Assembly: GCA_021443045.1 (NCBI GenBank)
Contig: JABUUT010000049.1
Location: forward strand, 1 to 11,188
Reading direction: 5' to 3'
Length of the DNA stretch: 11,188 nt
Origin: Fibrobacteraceae bacterium
Lineage (GTDB): Bacteria; Fibrobacterota; Fibrobacteria; Fibrobacterales; Fibrobacteraceae
A program made the translations under genes and the position numbers. Numbering within the stretch: the first letter of the stretch is position 1; each line of letters begins with the position of its first letter. Shown in pieces: positions 1 to 8,300 of the stretch. The notes under the pieces are model-generated. The model saw nothing but the letters and a program-made list of their open reading frames with translations. It was not told where the DNA came from and did no database searches.

Positions 1-3000
1 ACGTCAAATACATCTACCAGCACAGGATATGGAACAGGAGGTTCCTTAAAGTGCAGTGGGTAGTAGGTAGCTGCTGTCAGGTTGGGGTTGGGGCCGGTAA
101 TATGGAGCTTTGCAGGATTATCGTTTACAGGGTCGTAACGATATTCACGGTCGGCAAACACAGAAATGGTGGCGCGACCTTCAACAAGGTTGTAGGTACC
201 GCTCAAGTTAAGACCCGTAGAAGTCTGTGAGCCTTGCAAAATTTGGAAATCGCAGGTTTTGCAGAGGGACCAACTGTCGGAACCTTCTACCGGAGCCAAA
301 GCCATTACATAGAATTCTTCAGTGGAGCCCAGCCAGCGTTCGTTGGTGGGGTCATCACCAGAAATCGCTTCTGTAGATTCGGGGCCCTTCACAAAGACCA
401 GCTTTGGAGCGTAGAACTTGATGGTGGCCACCAGTTTTTCACCGGCACCGCTTACCTGAATGGTCACATCCTGTTCGGGGGAGGTCATAAAGTCACTTTC
501 GATGGTGGCCCAAACGGTGTCGATTCCCGATTCGTCAATCTGAAGCGGGAAATCACTTGGGGCAAGCGGAGTGGTGTCATCCTTGTTGGCATAGAGGGAT
601 ACCCCTGGAGTTGCCGTTAAGGAGTAGGTTTGACCAACGGAACCAATCACATCCAGTTCCAGAGGATTGTTTCCACCGGGATCCATAACGGAGGTTACCA
701 GGATAGGTACACGCACACTAGCCATGGCAGACTTGGTGTAATGGTAGTTCAGAGGAACATAGCCATCAATTTCATCATTTACAGTAATGGCATCCCTATT
801 GACCACATCCAGGTTACCACTTACGCGGAAGTTGAAGCTAATCGACTTTGAAGCCACCTGTGCAACAAGTTTATAGGAACCTGGGCCCATGCCGCAGCCA
901 CCCACCTTGTTCTTGTCAATAATGGGCTTACCCTTGTGAGAAAGGTCAATGCCACCGCAGGCAGCAGGGTCACCTTCTGTAAGTTCGTATGGGCCAAAGG
1001 AACCGCTCTTATTGGTAATGTAGTACCTGATAGCCACTGGGATTTCTTCGTCGCACCATTTGGTCACTTCACCAGCATTGGCACCAGAAGCCAGGGATTC
1101 GCAGGAGCCGTCACCAGACTTTTCGTAGCAGAGGGTGTATTCCTTTTCGCCATCACCGGTGGTCTTTGGAGTGTAATCCAAGCCAGAGGACTGCACAATG
1201 TACATGTTGGACTTGATACGGATGTTACTCATGTCGGTACGACGGTCACAGAAGAAGATGTCGATTGGATAGGTTTCTCCAACGGTCAAGGAAAGTTCGT
1301 CCAAGTTTACAAAGCTGGGAGCAGCCAAGTGGGTACCACCCAAGTCAATAACCAGTTCCTTGTTGATGAACACCCAAATATCATCGTCACCGCGGAAGGT
1401 AAAGGTCATACCAGGGCGGAACTTGAAGGAAGCGTGGGATTCAAAGCAATAATGCTGGTTGTTGTTTACATCGTCAACACCCTTGTTAACACGCAAATCC
1501 CAAGAAGTGTTATCGTACACATCAGGCATGGTTCCACTGGCAAAATCACCATTTTGGGCAATATAGCTGTCAATGTAGGGGTACCCTGTTTTGGGGTTAA
1601 TGGCGGCCCAGTTGTTTACATTACCCAACAATTTTGTGGTAGCCGCATTAACGTTATTCTGCGCGTTACTGCCAGGAGTTCCTCCTGTACCATACAGCAC
1701 GTTGCCGTAGCCCACACGCTTGGTTGCAGCCTTTACGCAGGTGGCATCGCCACCGCAAGTGGCAGAGGTAACATCGTTAAGAGGAGTGTAGGCACCGTTT
1801 GGTTCGTTGTAACTATCATATTCCCACAAGCCATCGCTGGTAAGGGAGAACTGGATGTTTCGGCAATGCTGGTAGTTTACACCGGGAGTTTCATTGAACA
1901 AGGCCTTAAAGGCGTCTTCACTTACAAAACATCCGCTGGACTTGTTGTAAACGGGCTTGTTGTCTTCACCTAGCTTATTTTGCACAATGCCCTTGGTAAC
2001 ACCAATGCAGGGAACGGTGTTGGCTTGCCCGTTTCCAGAGAAATTGAACTTGGCTCCAGCTTCATAACACTTGTTGGCACCTTCCTGAGGATAAGCATCG
2101 CAAGTAAAGGCACCGTGGAGGGAAGCATCGGTATCGTAAATAAGGGCGGCCAAGTTGTAGTGGCACAAATCGGAATTTTCAATCATGGGGTCTGTAAAGC
2201 CCCAGCCCTGGTTGGTTGTAAAGTCAGGGTCATCGGTCTGTTCCCAGTCGTTGTCATCTGGAATAAAATACAAGTCGTTGTTTTCAAAAGTATCAAAGAG
2301 ACTCCTTATGGGTATGGGGTCTGCAACATAATCTTCGTCCCACAAGCCGTAGTAACCTATGGCGTTTTCCAGTTCCGTATCGTCAGATTGGAAAATAATC
2401 ACTTGGTCTGGAATAGGTTCGTCAATCCAGCGGAGGTAGTACCAACCGCACATATTGGGTGCCCCAGACAGAGGCTTGCCACTGGCAAAGGTACCATCGG
2501 GGGTGTAGTAAGGAATGGTTGTTTTCCACTTGGTATCGTTAGGAATAAGAATGTAGAAGCTCTTTACCGATGGAGCCTGGGTACCCATGTAGGTTACATT
2601 ATCATGGCCCTGGTCTGGGTATTCCGAAATCCACAGTTCATCTCCAGAACCAAAGTCTTTGCAAGTAAAACCCTTACCTTGAGTCAACCTCAAATACATG
2701 ACATTCATGGAATCGCGACGAACACAATGTCCACTAGTGCAGTCTACGGCTCCCATTTCTTCAATGAAGAACTCCGTGGCAGCATAGTTTCCACCAATGT
2801 CAGCTGTGCTTATTTCGTACCAGCCGTTGTAGCTGCTCTTTGCAAAGGCAGCCTTTAGACCACCAGCCACGGCGTAGGCGGTCCTCCAGTCTGCAGGAAG
2901 CTTAAAGTAAACGGTTTTTGCGGATCCACCGCAATTCATGGCAGCAAAGGCACCCTGCACTCCTACAAGGTAAACAAGCAAGCACAAAACACAGCCAAGC

Positions 3001-3023
3001 AAATTTGATTTCATTTTTTTCAT
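1..3023 (-). CDS. Fibro-slime domain secreted protein (3' end outside window)
   Basis: The minus strand is open without a stop from 3023 to the left edge, giving about 1007 codons of a larger gene. ATG at 3023 is chosen because GGAGG lies five bases upstream. Residues 1-27 form a signal peptide (Lys at 2, 3 and 5, hydrophobic core, AFA cleavage site). Residues about 37-90 and 154-215 look like two beta-sandwich carbohydrate-binding modules (TVYFKLP...W...GWYEI; SFYILIP...W...CGWYYL...VIIF), an inference from pattern only. Residues about 480-610 carry the fibro-slime signature: FTFRGDDDIWVFIN at 541-554, then VIDLGGTH. The mature part is rich in cysteine, aspartate and aromatics, and the last 250 residues look like Ig-type beta domains. 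Fibro-slime proteins are known from Fibrobacter, where several have been linked to the outer membrane and cellulose binding. Adhesion to plant fibre is therefore likely but not shown. The gene is second in an operon after the beta-barrel protein gene. Confidence 0.9.
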   Translation of the reverse strand, partial: MKKMKSNLLGCVLCLLVYLVGVQGAFAAMNCGGSAKTVYFKLPADWRTAYAVAGGLKAAFAKSSYNGWYEISTADIGGNYAATEFFIEEMGAVDCTSGHCVRRDSMNVMYLRLTQGKGFTCKDFGSGDELWISEYPDQGHDNVTYMGTQAPSVKSFYILIPNDTKWKTTIPYYTPDGTFASGKPLSGAPNMCGWYYLRWIDEPIPDQVIIFQSDDTELENAIGYYGLWDEDYVADPIPIRSLFDTFENNDLYFIPDDNDWEQTDDPDFTTNQGWGFTDPMIENSDLCHYNLAALIYDTDASLHGAFTCDAYPQEGANKCYEAGAKFNFSGNGQANTVPCIGVTKGIVQNKLGEDNKPVYNKSSGCFVSEDAFKALFNETPGVNYQHCRNIQFSLTSDGLWEYDSYNEPNGAYTPLNDVTSATCGGDATCVKAATKRVGYGNVLYGTGGTPGSNAQNNVNAATTKLLGNVNNWAAINPKTGYPYIDSYIAQNGDFASGTMPDVYDNTSWDLRVNKGVDDVNNNQHYCFESHASFKFRPGMTFTFRGDDDIWVFINKELVIDLGGTHLAAPSFVNLDELSLTVGETYPIDIFFCDRRTDMSNIRIKSNMYIVQSSGLDYTPKTTGDGEKEYTLCYEKSGDGSCESLASGANAGEVTKWCDEEIPVAIRYYITNKSGSFGPYELTEGDPAACGGIDLSHKGKPIIDKNKVGGCGMGPGSYKLVAQVASKSISFNFRVSGNLDVVNRDAITVNDEIDGYVPLNYHYTKSAMASVRVPILVTSVMDPGGNNPLELDVIGSVGQTYSLTATPGVSLYANKDDTTPLAPSDFPLQIDESGIDTVWATIESDFMTSPEQDVTIQVSGAGEKLVATIKFYAPKLVFVKGPESTEAISGDDPTNERWLGSTEEFYVMALAPVEGSDSWSLCKTCDFQILQGSQTSTGLNLSGTYNLVEGRATISVFADREYRYDPVNDNPAKLHITGPNPNLTAATYYPLHFKEPPVPYPVLVDVFD

Positions 3024-3036
3024 AAACTCCTCCCTA
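3024..3036 (-). promoter_or_regulatory. Ribosome binding site of the fibro-slime gene, abutting the upstream stop
   Basis: The minus strand reads TAGGGAGGAGTTT directly before ATG at 3023. The TAG is the stop of the beta-barrel gene, so the GGAGG core follows that stop immediately. Ribosomes ending the first gene would release on the second gene's start region, which suggests translational coupling. Confidence 0.7.
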
Positions 3037-4212
3037 CATTAACCAATAAGTTAACTTAAGCAAACCTTCCAATGTTTTTGGAGGGTCTTCTGAATCAGCC
3101 ATGTCTGTAATGCCAATTACAGCTCGAATTCCCAAATCAAAAATTTTGCCCATCAACTTTTTCTGAATTCCAAAACCAAATGCGGCATCAAATTCAAAAA
3201 CATTGGCAAAATCCGATTCCCTATAGCGATAAACCCCATAACCATCATCTATTTTAGACTTATTCACAGAATACAAACTAAAGGCAAACTGAGGTCCCGC
3301 TTCAACATAAACACTAGACATACTTTGAGCCCGGAACAGCAGTGGCACCACAACCTTTAACTGCCTTGTTTCCATTTTTAAACTGAAATCAGCCCGTTCT
3401 GGAAGTTTATCCTCATAAAAGAAATCATTCCAATCCAAAATAACAGAAACATTGGACTTGCCTTTTTCACGGTGGTAAAGCAAGCCTAACTCAGTATGCA
3501 AAGCCAAATAGTCACTGAAATTCAACAAAAGGGAAACACCTACATTGGCTCCGTAGCCCCAAAAATTTCCCTTAAAATCATCTTGACCGTTTAATTTAAT
3601 ATCGTAGTCATCGGTTCCCTTGATGTTATCCAATCCATAATTGGAACCGTAGTAGTCATTATAGGAAGCGCCCAAGAAAAAGCCAAAAATCAAACGCTTC
3701 GAGGCTGGCGAAGGTTGTTGAACCTTACTTTCTGAAATTGGCTCTGGTTGAGTTGCAGAAGCCAACGTTTTCGTTGCAGTATCCGTCACTACCGGAGTCA
3801 CTAGCTTGTTTGTAACCACAGGTTGAGCACTGTCAGCAGAAACTGTAGGCAATGTAACGGGGGCAGCTGTTTGAACGGAGGAACTATCCACAGCTGTAGT
3901 AGGCTCAGGCTTAGGCATGCTGTCGGCTGGAACCATAGGCAATGTTTGTGTAGCCACAGACGAATCTACAGAAACAGGTGTAGCCATTTGAGCCGAAGAA
4001 ACGCTATCTGCTGTAGTTGCAGGAGCCTCTAGCGGAGTGCTCGGTGTAACCATTTGAGCTTCAGAAGCACTATCCGCTGTAGTTACAGGCTCTGCCTGCG
4101 GGGTAATATCGGCAGAAACAACGGGTGACGGAATTGGTGTGTGTTCAAGCACAGGTGCATTTTCAGCAAAAGCCCCAATAGCCATAAGGCCAAGCAATAG
4201 CGGTACTCTCAC
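3034..4212 (-). CDS. Exported protein with Pro/Ser/Thr-rich linker and outer-membrane beta-barrel
   Basis: Predicted to be 392 residues from a GTG start at 4212. That start has AAGGAG six bases upstream and gives a compact signal peptide (MRVPLLLGLMAIGAFA, then ENAP). In-frame ATGs at 4248 and 4236 exist but lack a comparable ribosome site and put a lysine-rich stretch in front of the signal. Residues about 17-171 are a low-complexity linker of Ala, Thr, Ser, Pro and Val with recurring TTADS, AQM.TP and TLP.V.ADS units. Residues about 172-392 alternate hydrophobic and polar strands (FGFFLGASYND, GANVGVSLLLNF, LALHTELGLLYH, SSVYVEAGPQFAFSLY, FEFDAAFGFGIQKKL) in the style of PorT or OmpA-like eight-strand outer-membrane barrels. 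It ends TYWLM rather than with the usual final Phe. It is the first gene of a unit with the fibro-slime gene, so it may help that protein stay at or reach the surface (inference). The exact family is unassigned. Confidence 0.85.
   Translation of the reverse strand: MRVPLLLGLMAIGAFAENAPVLEHTPIPSPVVSADITPQAEPVTTADSASEAQMVTPSTPLEAPATTADSVSSAQMATPVSVDSSVATQTLPMVPADSMPKPEPTTAVDSSSVQTAAPVTLPTVSADSAQPVVTNKLVTPVVTDTATKTLASATQPEPISESKVQQPSPASKRLIFGFFLGASYNDYYGSNYGLDNIKGTDDYDIKLNGQDDFKGNFWGYGANVGVSLLLNFSDYLALHTELGLLYHREKGKSNVSVILDWNDFFYEDKLPERADFSLKMETRQLKVVVPLLFRAQSMSSVYVEAGPQFAFSLYSVNKSKIDDGYGVYRYRESDFANVFEFDAAFGFGIQKKLMGKIFDLGIRAVIGITDMADSEDPPKTLEGLLKLTYWLM
3977..4089 (-). repeat. Two direct repeat units, 66-base period, within the linker coding region
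   Basis: A 47-base unit at 4043-4089 recurs with a few mismatches at 3977-4023, offset by exactly 66 bases (22 codons). It encodes TTADSASEAQMVTP and TTADSVSSAQMATP. Further degenerate ADS-containing units follow downstream in the gene. This looks like expansion of a flexible periplasmic linker by in-frame duplication. Confidence 0.7.
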
Positions 4213-4218
4213 GTTTAT

Positions 4219-4224
4219 CTCCTT
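4219..4224 (-). promoter_or_regulatory. Ribosome binding site selecting the GTG start at 4212
   Basis: The minus strand reads AAGGAG here, six bases before GTG at 4212. The signal peptide begins directly at this GTG, so the site decides the start against the two upstream in-frame ATG codons. Confidence 0.7.
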
Positions 4225-4302
4225 ATTTTTTGCCATAACATCTCTCAAAATTAATTTTTCGAAATGCCTAACTTTTTCGTAAATTTAATCTAATAATCGA
4301 AA

Positions 4303-4326
4303 AAAAATCTTAAAAAAAAGATTTTT
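4303..4326. repeat. AT-rich perfect inverted repeat in the divergent intergenic region
   Basis: The arms AAAAATCTT (4303-4311) and AAGATTTTT (4318-4326) are perfectly complementary around six A residues. It lies between the divergent beta-barrel and endonuclease genes, within a very A/T-rich stretch. It could be a protein site, a weak hairpin, or chance in biased sequence. I could not place a convincing promoter for the leftward genes around it. Confidence 0.35.
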
Positions 4327-4366
4327 CAAAAAAAAATTCAGTTTTCTTGCAATAGATGCGTTATTT

Positions 4367-4372
4367 TATACT
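4367..4372 (+). promoter_or_regulatory. Possible -10 element for the endonuclease gene
   Basis: TATACT matches five of six bases of the sigma-70 -10 consensus. The best -35-like sequence, TTGCAA at 4347-4352, is only 14 bases away, which is too close. With this -10, transcription would begin near 4379, inside the palindrome that follows. The promoter call is therefore weak. Confidence 0.25.
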
Positions 4373-4426
4373 TTTAGAGGAGCCTCTAAAGATTACCTTG
4401 ATTAGAGGAAACCCTTTAGTTTTTTT
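4373..4426 (+). promoter_or_regulatory. Attenuator-like leader upstream of the endonuclease gene
   Basis: Four segments are visible. Segment 1 TTTAGAGG (4373-4380) pairs with segment 2 CCTCTAAA (4383-4390). Segment 3 ATTAGAGG (4401-4408) pairs with segment 4 CCTTTAGT (4413-4420; eight pairs, two of them G-U, loop AAAC) and runs straight into seven T residues (4420-4426), like an intrinsic terminator. Segment 2 can instead pair with segment 3 (CCTCTAA with TTAGAGG, seven Watson-Crick pairs), which would break up the terminator. This is the layout of an attenuator. Alternatively, 4373-4390 alone is an 18-base palindrome suited to a repressor. The stems are AT-rich and the transcription start is not known, so function is inference. 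Confidence 0.4.
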
Positions 4427-4461
4427 ATTAAGCGCACCAAAGCATAAGGTTATTTTTATAT

Positions 4462-5205
4462 ATGAATACCATCTCTACGGCTTTAAACACCTCTATAATT
4501 ACTTTATCTGTGATTATCTGTTGCACCATTGCACAGGCTAAAGATGCCCCCCACCACTACAACTACCGGGATGCCAGCAAACAGATGCCCAAAATTTACT
4601 ACGGTGAGCTTCAGGAAACCCTGTATTGCGGTTGCAAATACAAGAATAAAAAATCGGTGGATTACAGTTCTTGCCAGTTTTTGCCCAGGGAAAACCCCAA
4701 TCGAAAGAGCTTCAAGAGGGCCCAGAGCATTGAGTGGGAACACATGGTAACCGCCCACAACATGGGGCATTTTCTAGACTGCTGGAAAGAGGGTGGGCGC
4801 AAAAACTGCAGTGCCAACGACACCACTTTTAAACTAATGGAGGGCGACCTTCACAATTTGTACCCCGCCATTGGGGAGGTCAACGGAGACCGCAACAACT
4901 TTATGTTTTCACAGTGGACCAATACCCCTGTTCCCATGTATGGCCAGTGCAAAACCATTGTAGATTTTAAACTAAAGAAAGTGCAGCCCCGGGAAGAAGC
5001 CAGAGGCATTGTGGCCAGAGCCCATTTTTACATGGAAAAAACATACGGGGTAAAACTTTCTAACCAGGACCGCAAACTTTTCGAGGTCTGGAACAAAATG
5101 TACCCTGTTACCCCCAAGGAATGTTTGCGAGACCAGCGCATTTTTGAAATTCAGGGCGACCACAACCCCTTTGTTTTTGAAAAATGCACCAATTTTAAGC
5201 CATAA
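4462..5205 (+). CDS. endA: Secreted endonuclease I (EndA/Vvn family DNase)
   Basis: This 247-residue protein belongs to the endonuclease I family of secreted or periplasmic His-Me-finger nucleases, which cut DNA and often RNA without sequence preference. Residues 1-26 form a signal peptide ending AQA, unusual in having no Lys or Arg in its N-terminal part. The core motif EWEHMVTAH is at 91-99, and DLHNLYPAIGEVNGDRNN at 129-146. By spacing against Vibrio Vvn (E79, H80, R99, E113, N127, as I recall them), the matching residues are E93, H94, R113, E127 and N141, all present, so the enzyme should be active with His94 as general base and Glu93/Asn141 binding Mg. Eight cysteines remain after signal removal (56, 58, 71, 107, 116, 163, 221, 242), enough for the four disulfides known in Vvn and consistent with export. 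The ribosome site is poor: AAGG is 12 bases upstream. It is the only in-frame start after a stop at 4429. It stands alone; likely roles are nutrient scavenging or degradation of extracellular DNA. Confidence 0.93.
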   Translation: MNTISTALNTSIITLSVIICCTIAQAKDAPHHYNYRDASKQMPKIYYGELQETLYCGCKYKNKKSVDYSSCQFLPRENPNRKSFKRAQSIEWEHMVTAHNMGHFLDCWKEGGRKNCSANDTTFKLMEGDLHNLYPAIGEVNGDRNNFMFSQWTNTPVPMYGQCKTIVDFKLKKVQPREEARGIVARAHFYMEKTYGVKLSNQDRKLFEVWNKMYPVTPKECLRDQRIFEIQGDHNPFVFEKCTNFKP

Positions 5206-5375
5206 TCTAAATAATAGCCTAAAATTCCCTTATTTTTATTTTTTTACACAACCACTTTAATTTATAAATACTTAATTTTATTTACATACAGGGACAACTG
5301 AAAATTATTTTTTATTTGCCCTTCCATACTTCTAAGTTTCTTAGAAGTGTTCTTGATTTATGTATTTGAGGTAGT
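5206..5375. other. AT-rich intergenic region between the endonuclease and beta-helix genes
   Basis: This gap holds no gene. A T-rich run (about 5230-5245) follows the endonuclease stop, but the only stem before it (AAATAA/TTATTT) is weak, so no terminator is called. A clear inverted repeat lies near its right end and is listed separately. No confident promoter was found. Confidence 0.6.
5328..5348. repeat. Perfect 9-base inverted repeat upstream of the beta-helix gene
   Basis: ACTTCTAAG (5328-5336) and CTTAGAAGT (5340-5348) are perfectly complementary around TTT, ending 27 bases before ATG at 5376. It lacks a following T run, so it does not look like a terminator. It could be an operator or a 5' untranslated-region hairpin controlling the two-gene unit. 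Confidence 0.5.
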
Positions 5376-8300
5376 ATGTTTAGACTATTTGCTGTTGCCA
5401 TTCTGCTTATCGCCTGCGGTGTTTTTGCCCAGGTGGAGTTTCCCCTGGGTTCCGAAGTGGTCAATGTAAAAAAAGCCCCTTACAATGCCAAGGGCGATGG
5501 TAAAACTGACGATACGGAAGCCATTCAGAAGGCCCTTAACGACCACCCCGATGGAGACTACATTATATACCTCCCCCACGGTATCTATAAAATTAAGGAA
5601 CGCCTCTCTTGGCCGGCTACGGAAAAATCCCCCCAATCTTTTCGCCGCACCATCCTCCAGGGACAGAGCATTGGAGGTACCATAATCGCTCTGGCTGACA
5701 GCACCTACGGTTTTGACAACGCCGATTTTCCAAAAGCCGTTATTTATACAGGTGAAGGCCCTGAAATTCGTATTCGCAACGCCATTCGCGACCTTACCAT
5801 CCGTACCGGCAAAGGCAACCCCGGCGCTATTGGTATTCAGTTTAACGCCGCCCAGCAAGGCACCATTAACAATGTAAAAGTCTACTCTGGCGACAGTTCC
5901 GGTTTGTATGGCATAGACTTGAGTTTCACAGAAAAAATTGGTCCCCTTCTGTTAAAAAATGTGGAAGTGCAAGGTTTTGATGTTGGCGTCTATGTGGCTG
6001 GCTCTACCAACGGCATTACCATGGAGCATGTGACCTTGGGTGGGCAAAAAAAATATGGCCTAGAAAACAACAACCAGGTGGTTTCTGCTAGAGGCCTTCG
6101 TTTTAAGGGTAGCGTTCCTGCCGTGTACAACCATGGCCCCGATGCCTCCATGACCATTGTAGACGGCACCTTGGAATACAATACCACCAAAAAAGCCATG
6201 AAAACCACGGCTATAGTCAACGAAAGCCAGCTTTTTGCCCGTTCCATCAACTGCAGCAAGTTCAGCACCAAAATTAGAAGCACCGTCAAAGCCAACGACG
6301 AGCAGTTTAGCAACAGCGAAATTATTGAATTCCACACCGACGTAAACAGGCAACTTTGCCATAGCCCCAAACAATCCATGCGTGTCCCGGTGGCAGAAAC
6401 CCCAAACTATTCGGAACAAAAGGCCGACGTATGGACCACCATCAAAGGTGACTACGGAGGAAAGGTCAACACCGGCTCCGACGATTCCAAGGCGATTCAA
6501 GATGCTATTGACGACGGCTCCGAAACCATCTATTTCCCACCAGGAGGCCGTTGGACTATTAACCGCGATATTTATGTGAGAAACCGTGTTCGACGCATTT
6601 TGGGAACCGAGGGTAGAATTGACGGCAAGGGTCGGTTTATTATCGAAGACGGAGCCTTTAACGAAGTGACTATTGAACGCTTTTCCGAATTTGGTAGCGG
6701 AATTATCCACCGTTCCAAGCGAGCCCTACTTTTAAAGAACATTATGTTAAAGTCTTTTGAAGCTGGAGAATTGGGCTCTGGCGACGTGTACATGGAAGAC
6801 GTTTCTGTAAACACCATTCAAATTAACTACCAAAAACTTTGGGGTAGGCAAGTTCACATGTCCTCGGATACAAAGGGCCCTAAAATCCAGAACAACGGAG
6901 GTTCCATTTGGATTTTGGGTTTAACCGCCAAAGATGGAAACACCATTCTCCACAATTTTAACAAGGCTTCGGCGGAGTTGATTGGCGTGCATGTTATTGC
7001 CAGCGACAAAGCTAAAACCCGTCCCATGTTCATTAATGACAACTCCAGTTTATCTATTGAAGGTCTTAAAGAAACCCTGGTTCGCGGAAACCCCTACCTT
7101 AAAATTGTAGAGGAATCCAGAGCAGGTTCAAAAATTTATTCCCTTTTGGGTACTGAACTGCCCCACAATAGTACCGGTGGTGCCATGCTGCCGCTGTACA
7201 CAGGCTACGCCCCCAAGTCCGGGGCCAACGAAGCACCCAAGGCTTTTATGGCCAATGAGCTCATTCTGGTTCAGCCAAACAAGCTGCGCATTCAGGGCTC
7301 CATTGAAGATGACGGACGCGGAGACGGTCTTTGCAGAGTTCCTGTTCTTTGGAAAAAGGCCACAGGCCCTGGTAAAGTGATGTTCTCCGACAGTGCCGAC
7401 TACGAAACCGACATTTCCTTTACGGCCAGTGGCCGCTACAACATTATCTTCTCCGGTAACGACGGCTACCAAGTGGGGGCCGACACCGGTAAAATTTATG
7501 TGTTCGACAAAAAGTATACCACACTGGACAACAGCGGCGACGGCATTCCCAGTGGCCGGGGTATGGACACTTGGATTTCGGAATTTGACAACTACAGCCC
7601 CCACAATACCGATTCGGAGCTCCAAGCTGTTAACGTAAAGGGCGAAGCAGGAAAAATCTACCTCAAATTTGACTTGTCCGCCTTGCCGGGCCCCCTCTTT
7701 GACGCTGCACTGCAGCTCTACTTTGATACCGACTCCATTAAAAAGCCGTTGCAGTTAAACATTTTCGGCCTCAAGGAAAATGCTAAGGATCAATCTTTTG
7801 GCGAAGAAAAACTAGACGTGAACTGGCAAGAAAATGAGCTCACTTGGGAAAATGCTCCTGCCAACATTCCTGGCGTAGCAGGCGGCCAGTTCAACATTCG
7901 CAAAAACTCCGGTGGCGGCGTAGACACCAAGTATGCCGACTACCTGGGCATTGTTACCATTAACCCCAAGGCCCCTCTGGGAGCCTTCCTACGAACCCCA
8001 ACCCTTACCGATTTCTTTAAGCGCAAACATGCCTCTGGTTTATACACTTTAATTCTCACCGCAGTCGAACCAGGAGCCACCATCATCAAGTCTAAAAATG
8101 CCGACAGGAACAAGGCACCCGCCTTGTATGTAGGTTACTTTGATAATTCCAGATCGGTGGGTGGCGATGCCATGGATGGGGGCTACACCCTGTCTAAAGT
8201 ACAAATTGATATTTACTCCTTGGATTGCAATTTTGACTTGACCGTAGGTTACCCTCAGTTTGTGCAAATTGAAATTCTCAATGAATTTGGAAAACGCATG

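Noticed and set aside
936..2858. Long plus-strand reading frames (936-1973 and 1980-2858)
   Set aside because: They lie opposite the continuous minus-strand frame that has a signal peptide, ribosome site and fibro-slime motif. Their translations lack domain character and ribosome sites.
4245..4285. Promoter for the leftward beta-barrel gene (TTTACG and AAAAAT on the minus strand)
   Set aside because: Each element matches only four of six consensus bases in a very A/T-rich stretch, so chance is the better explanation.
4356..4541. Short plus-strand frame of 61 codons overlapping the endonuclease start
   Set aside because: No ribosome site, and it runs into the endonuclease gene in another frame. 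It is kept only as a speculative element of the leader, not as a gene.
5209..5245. Terminator after the endonuclease gene
   Set aside because: A T-rich run is present, but the preceding stem is only six A/T pairs with a long loop.
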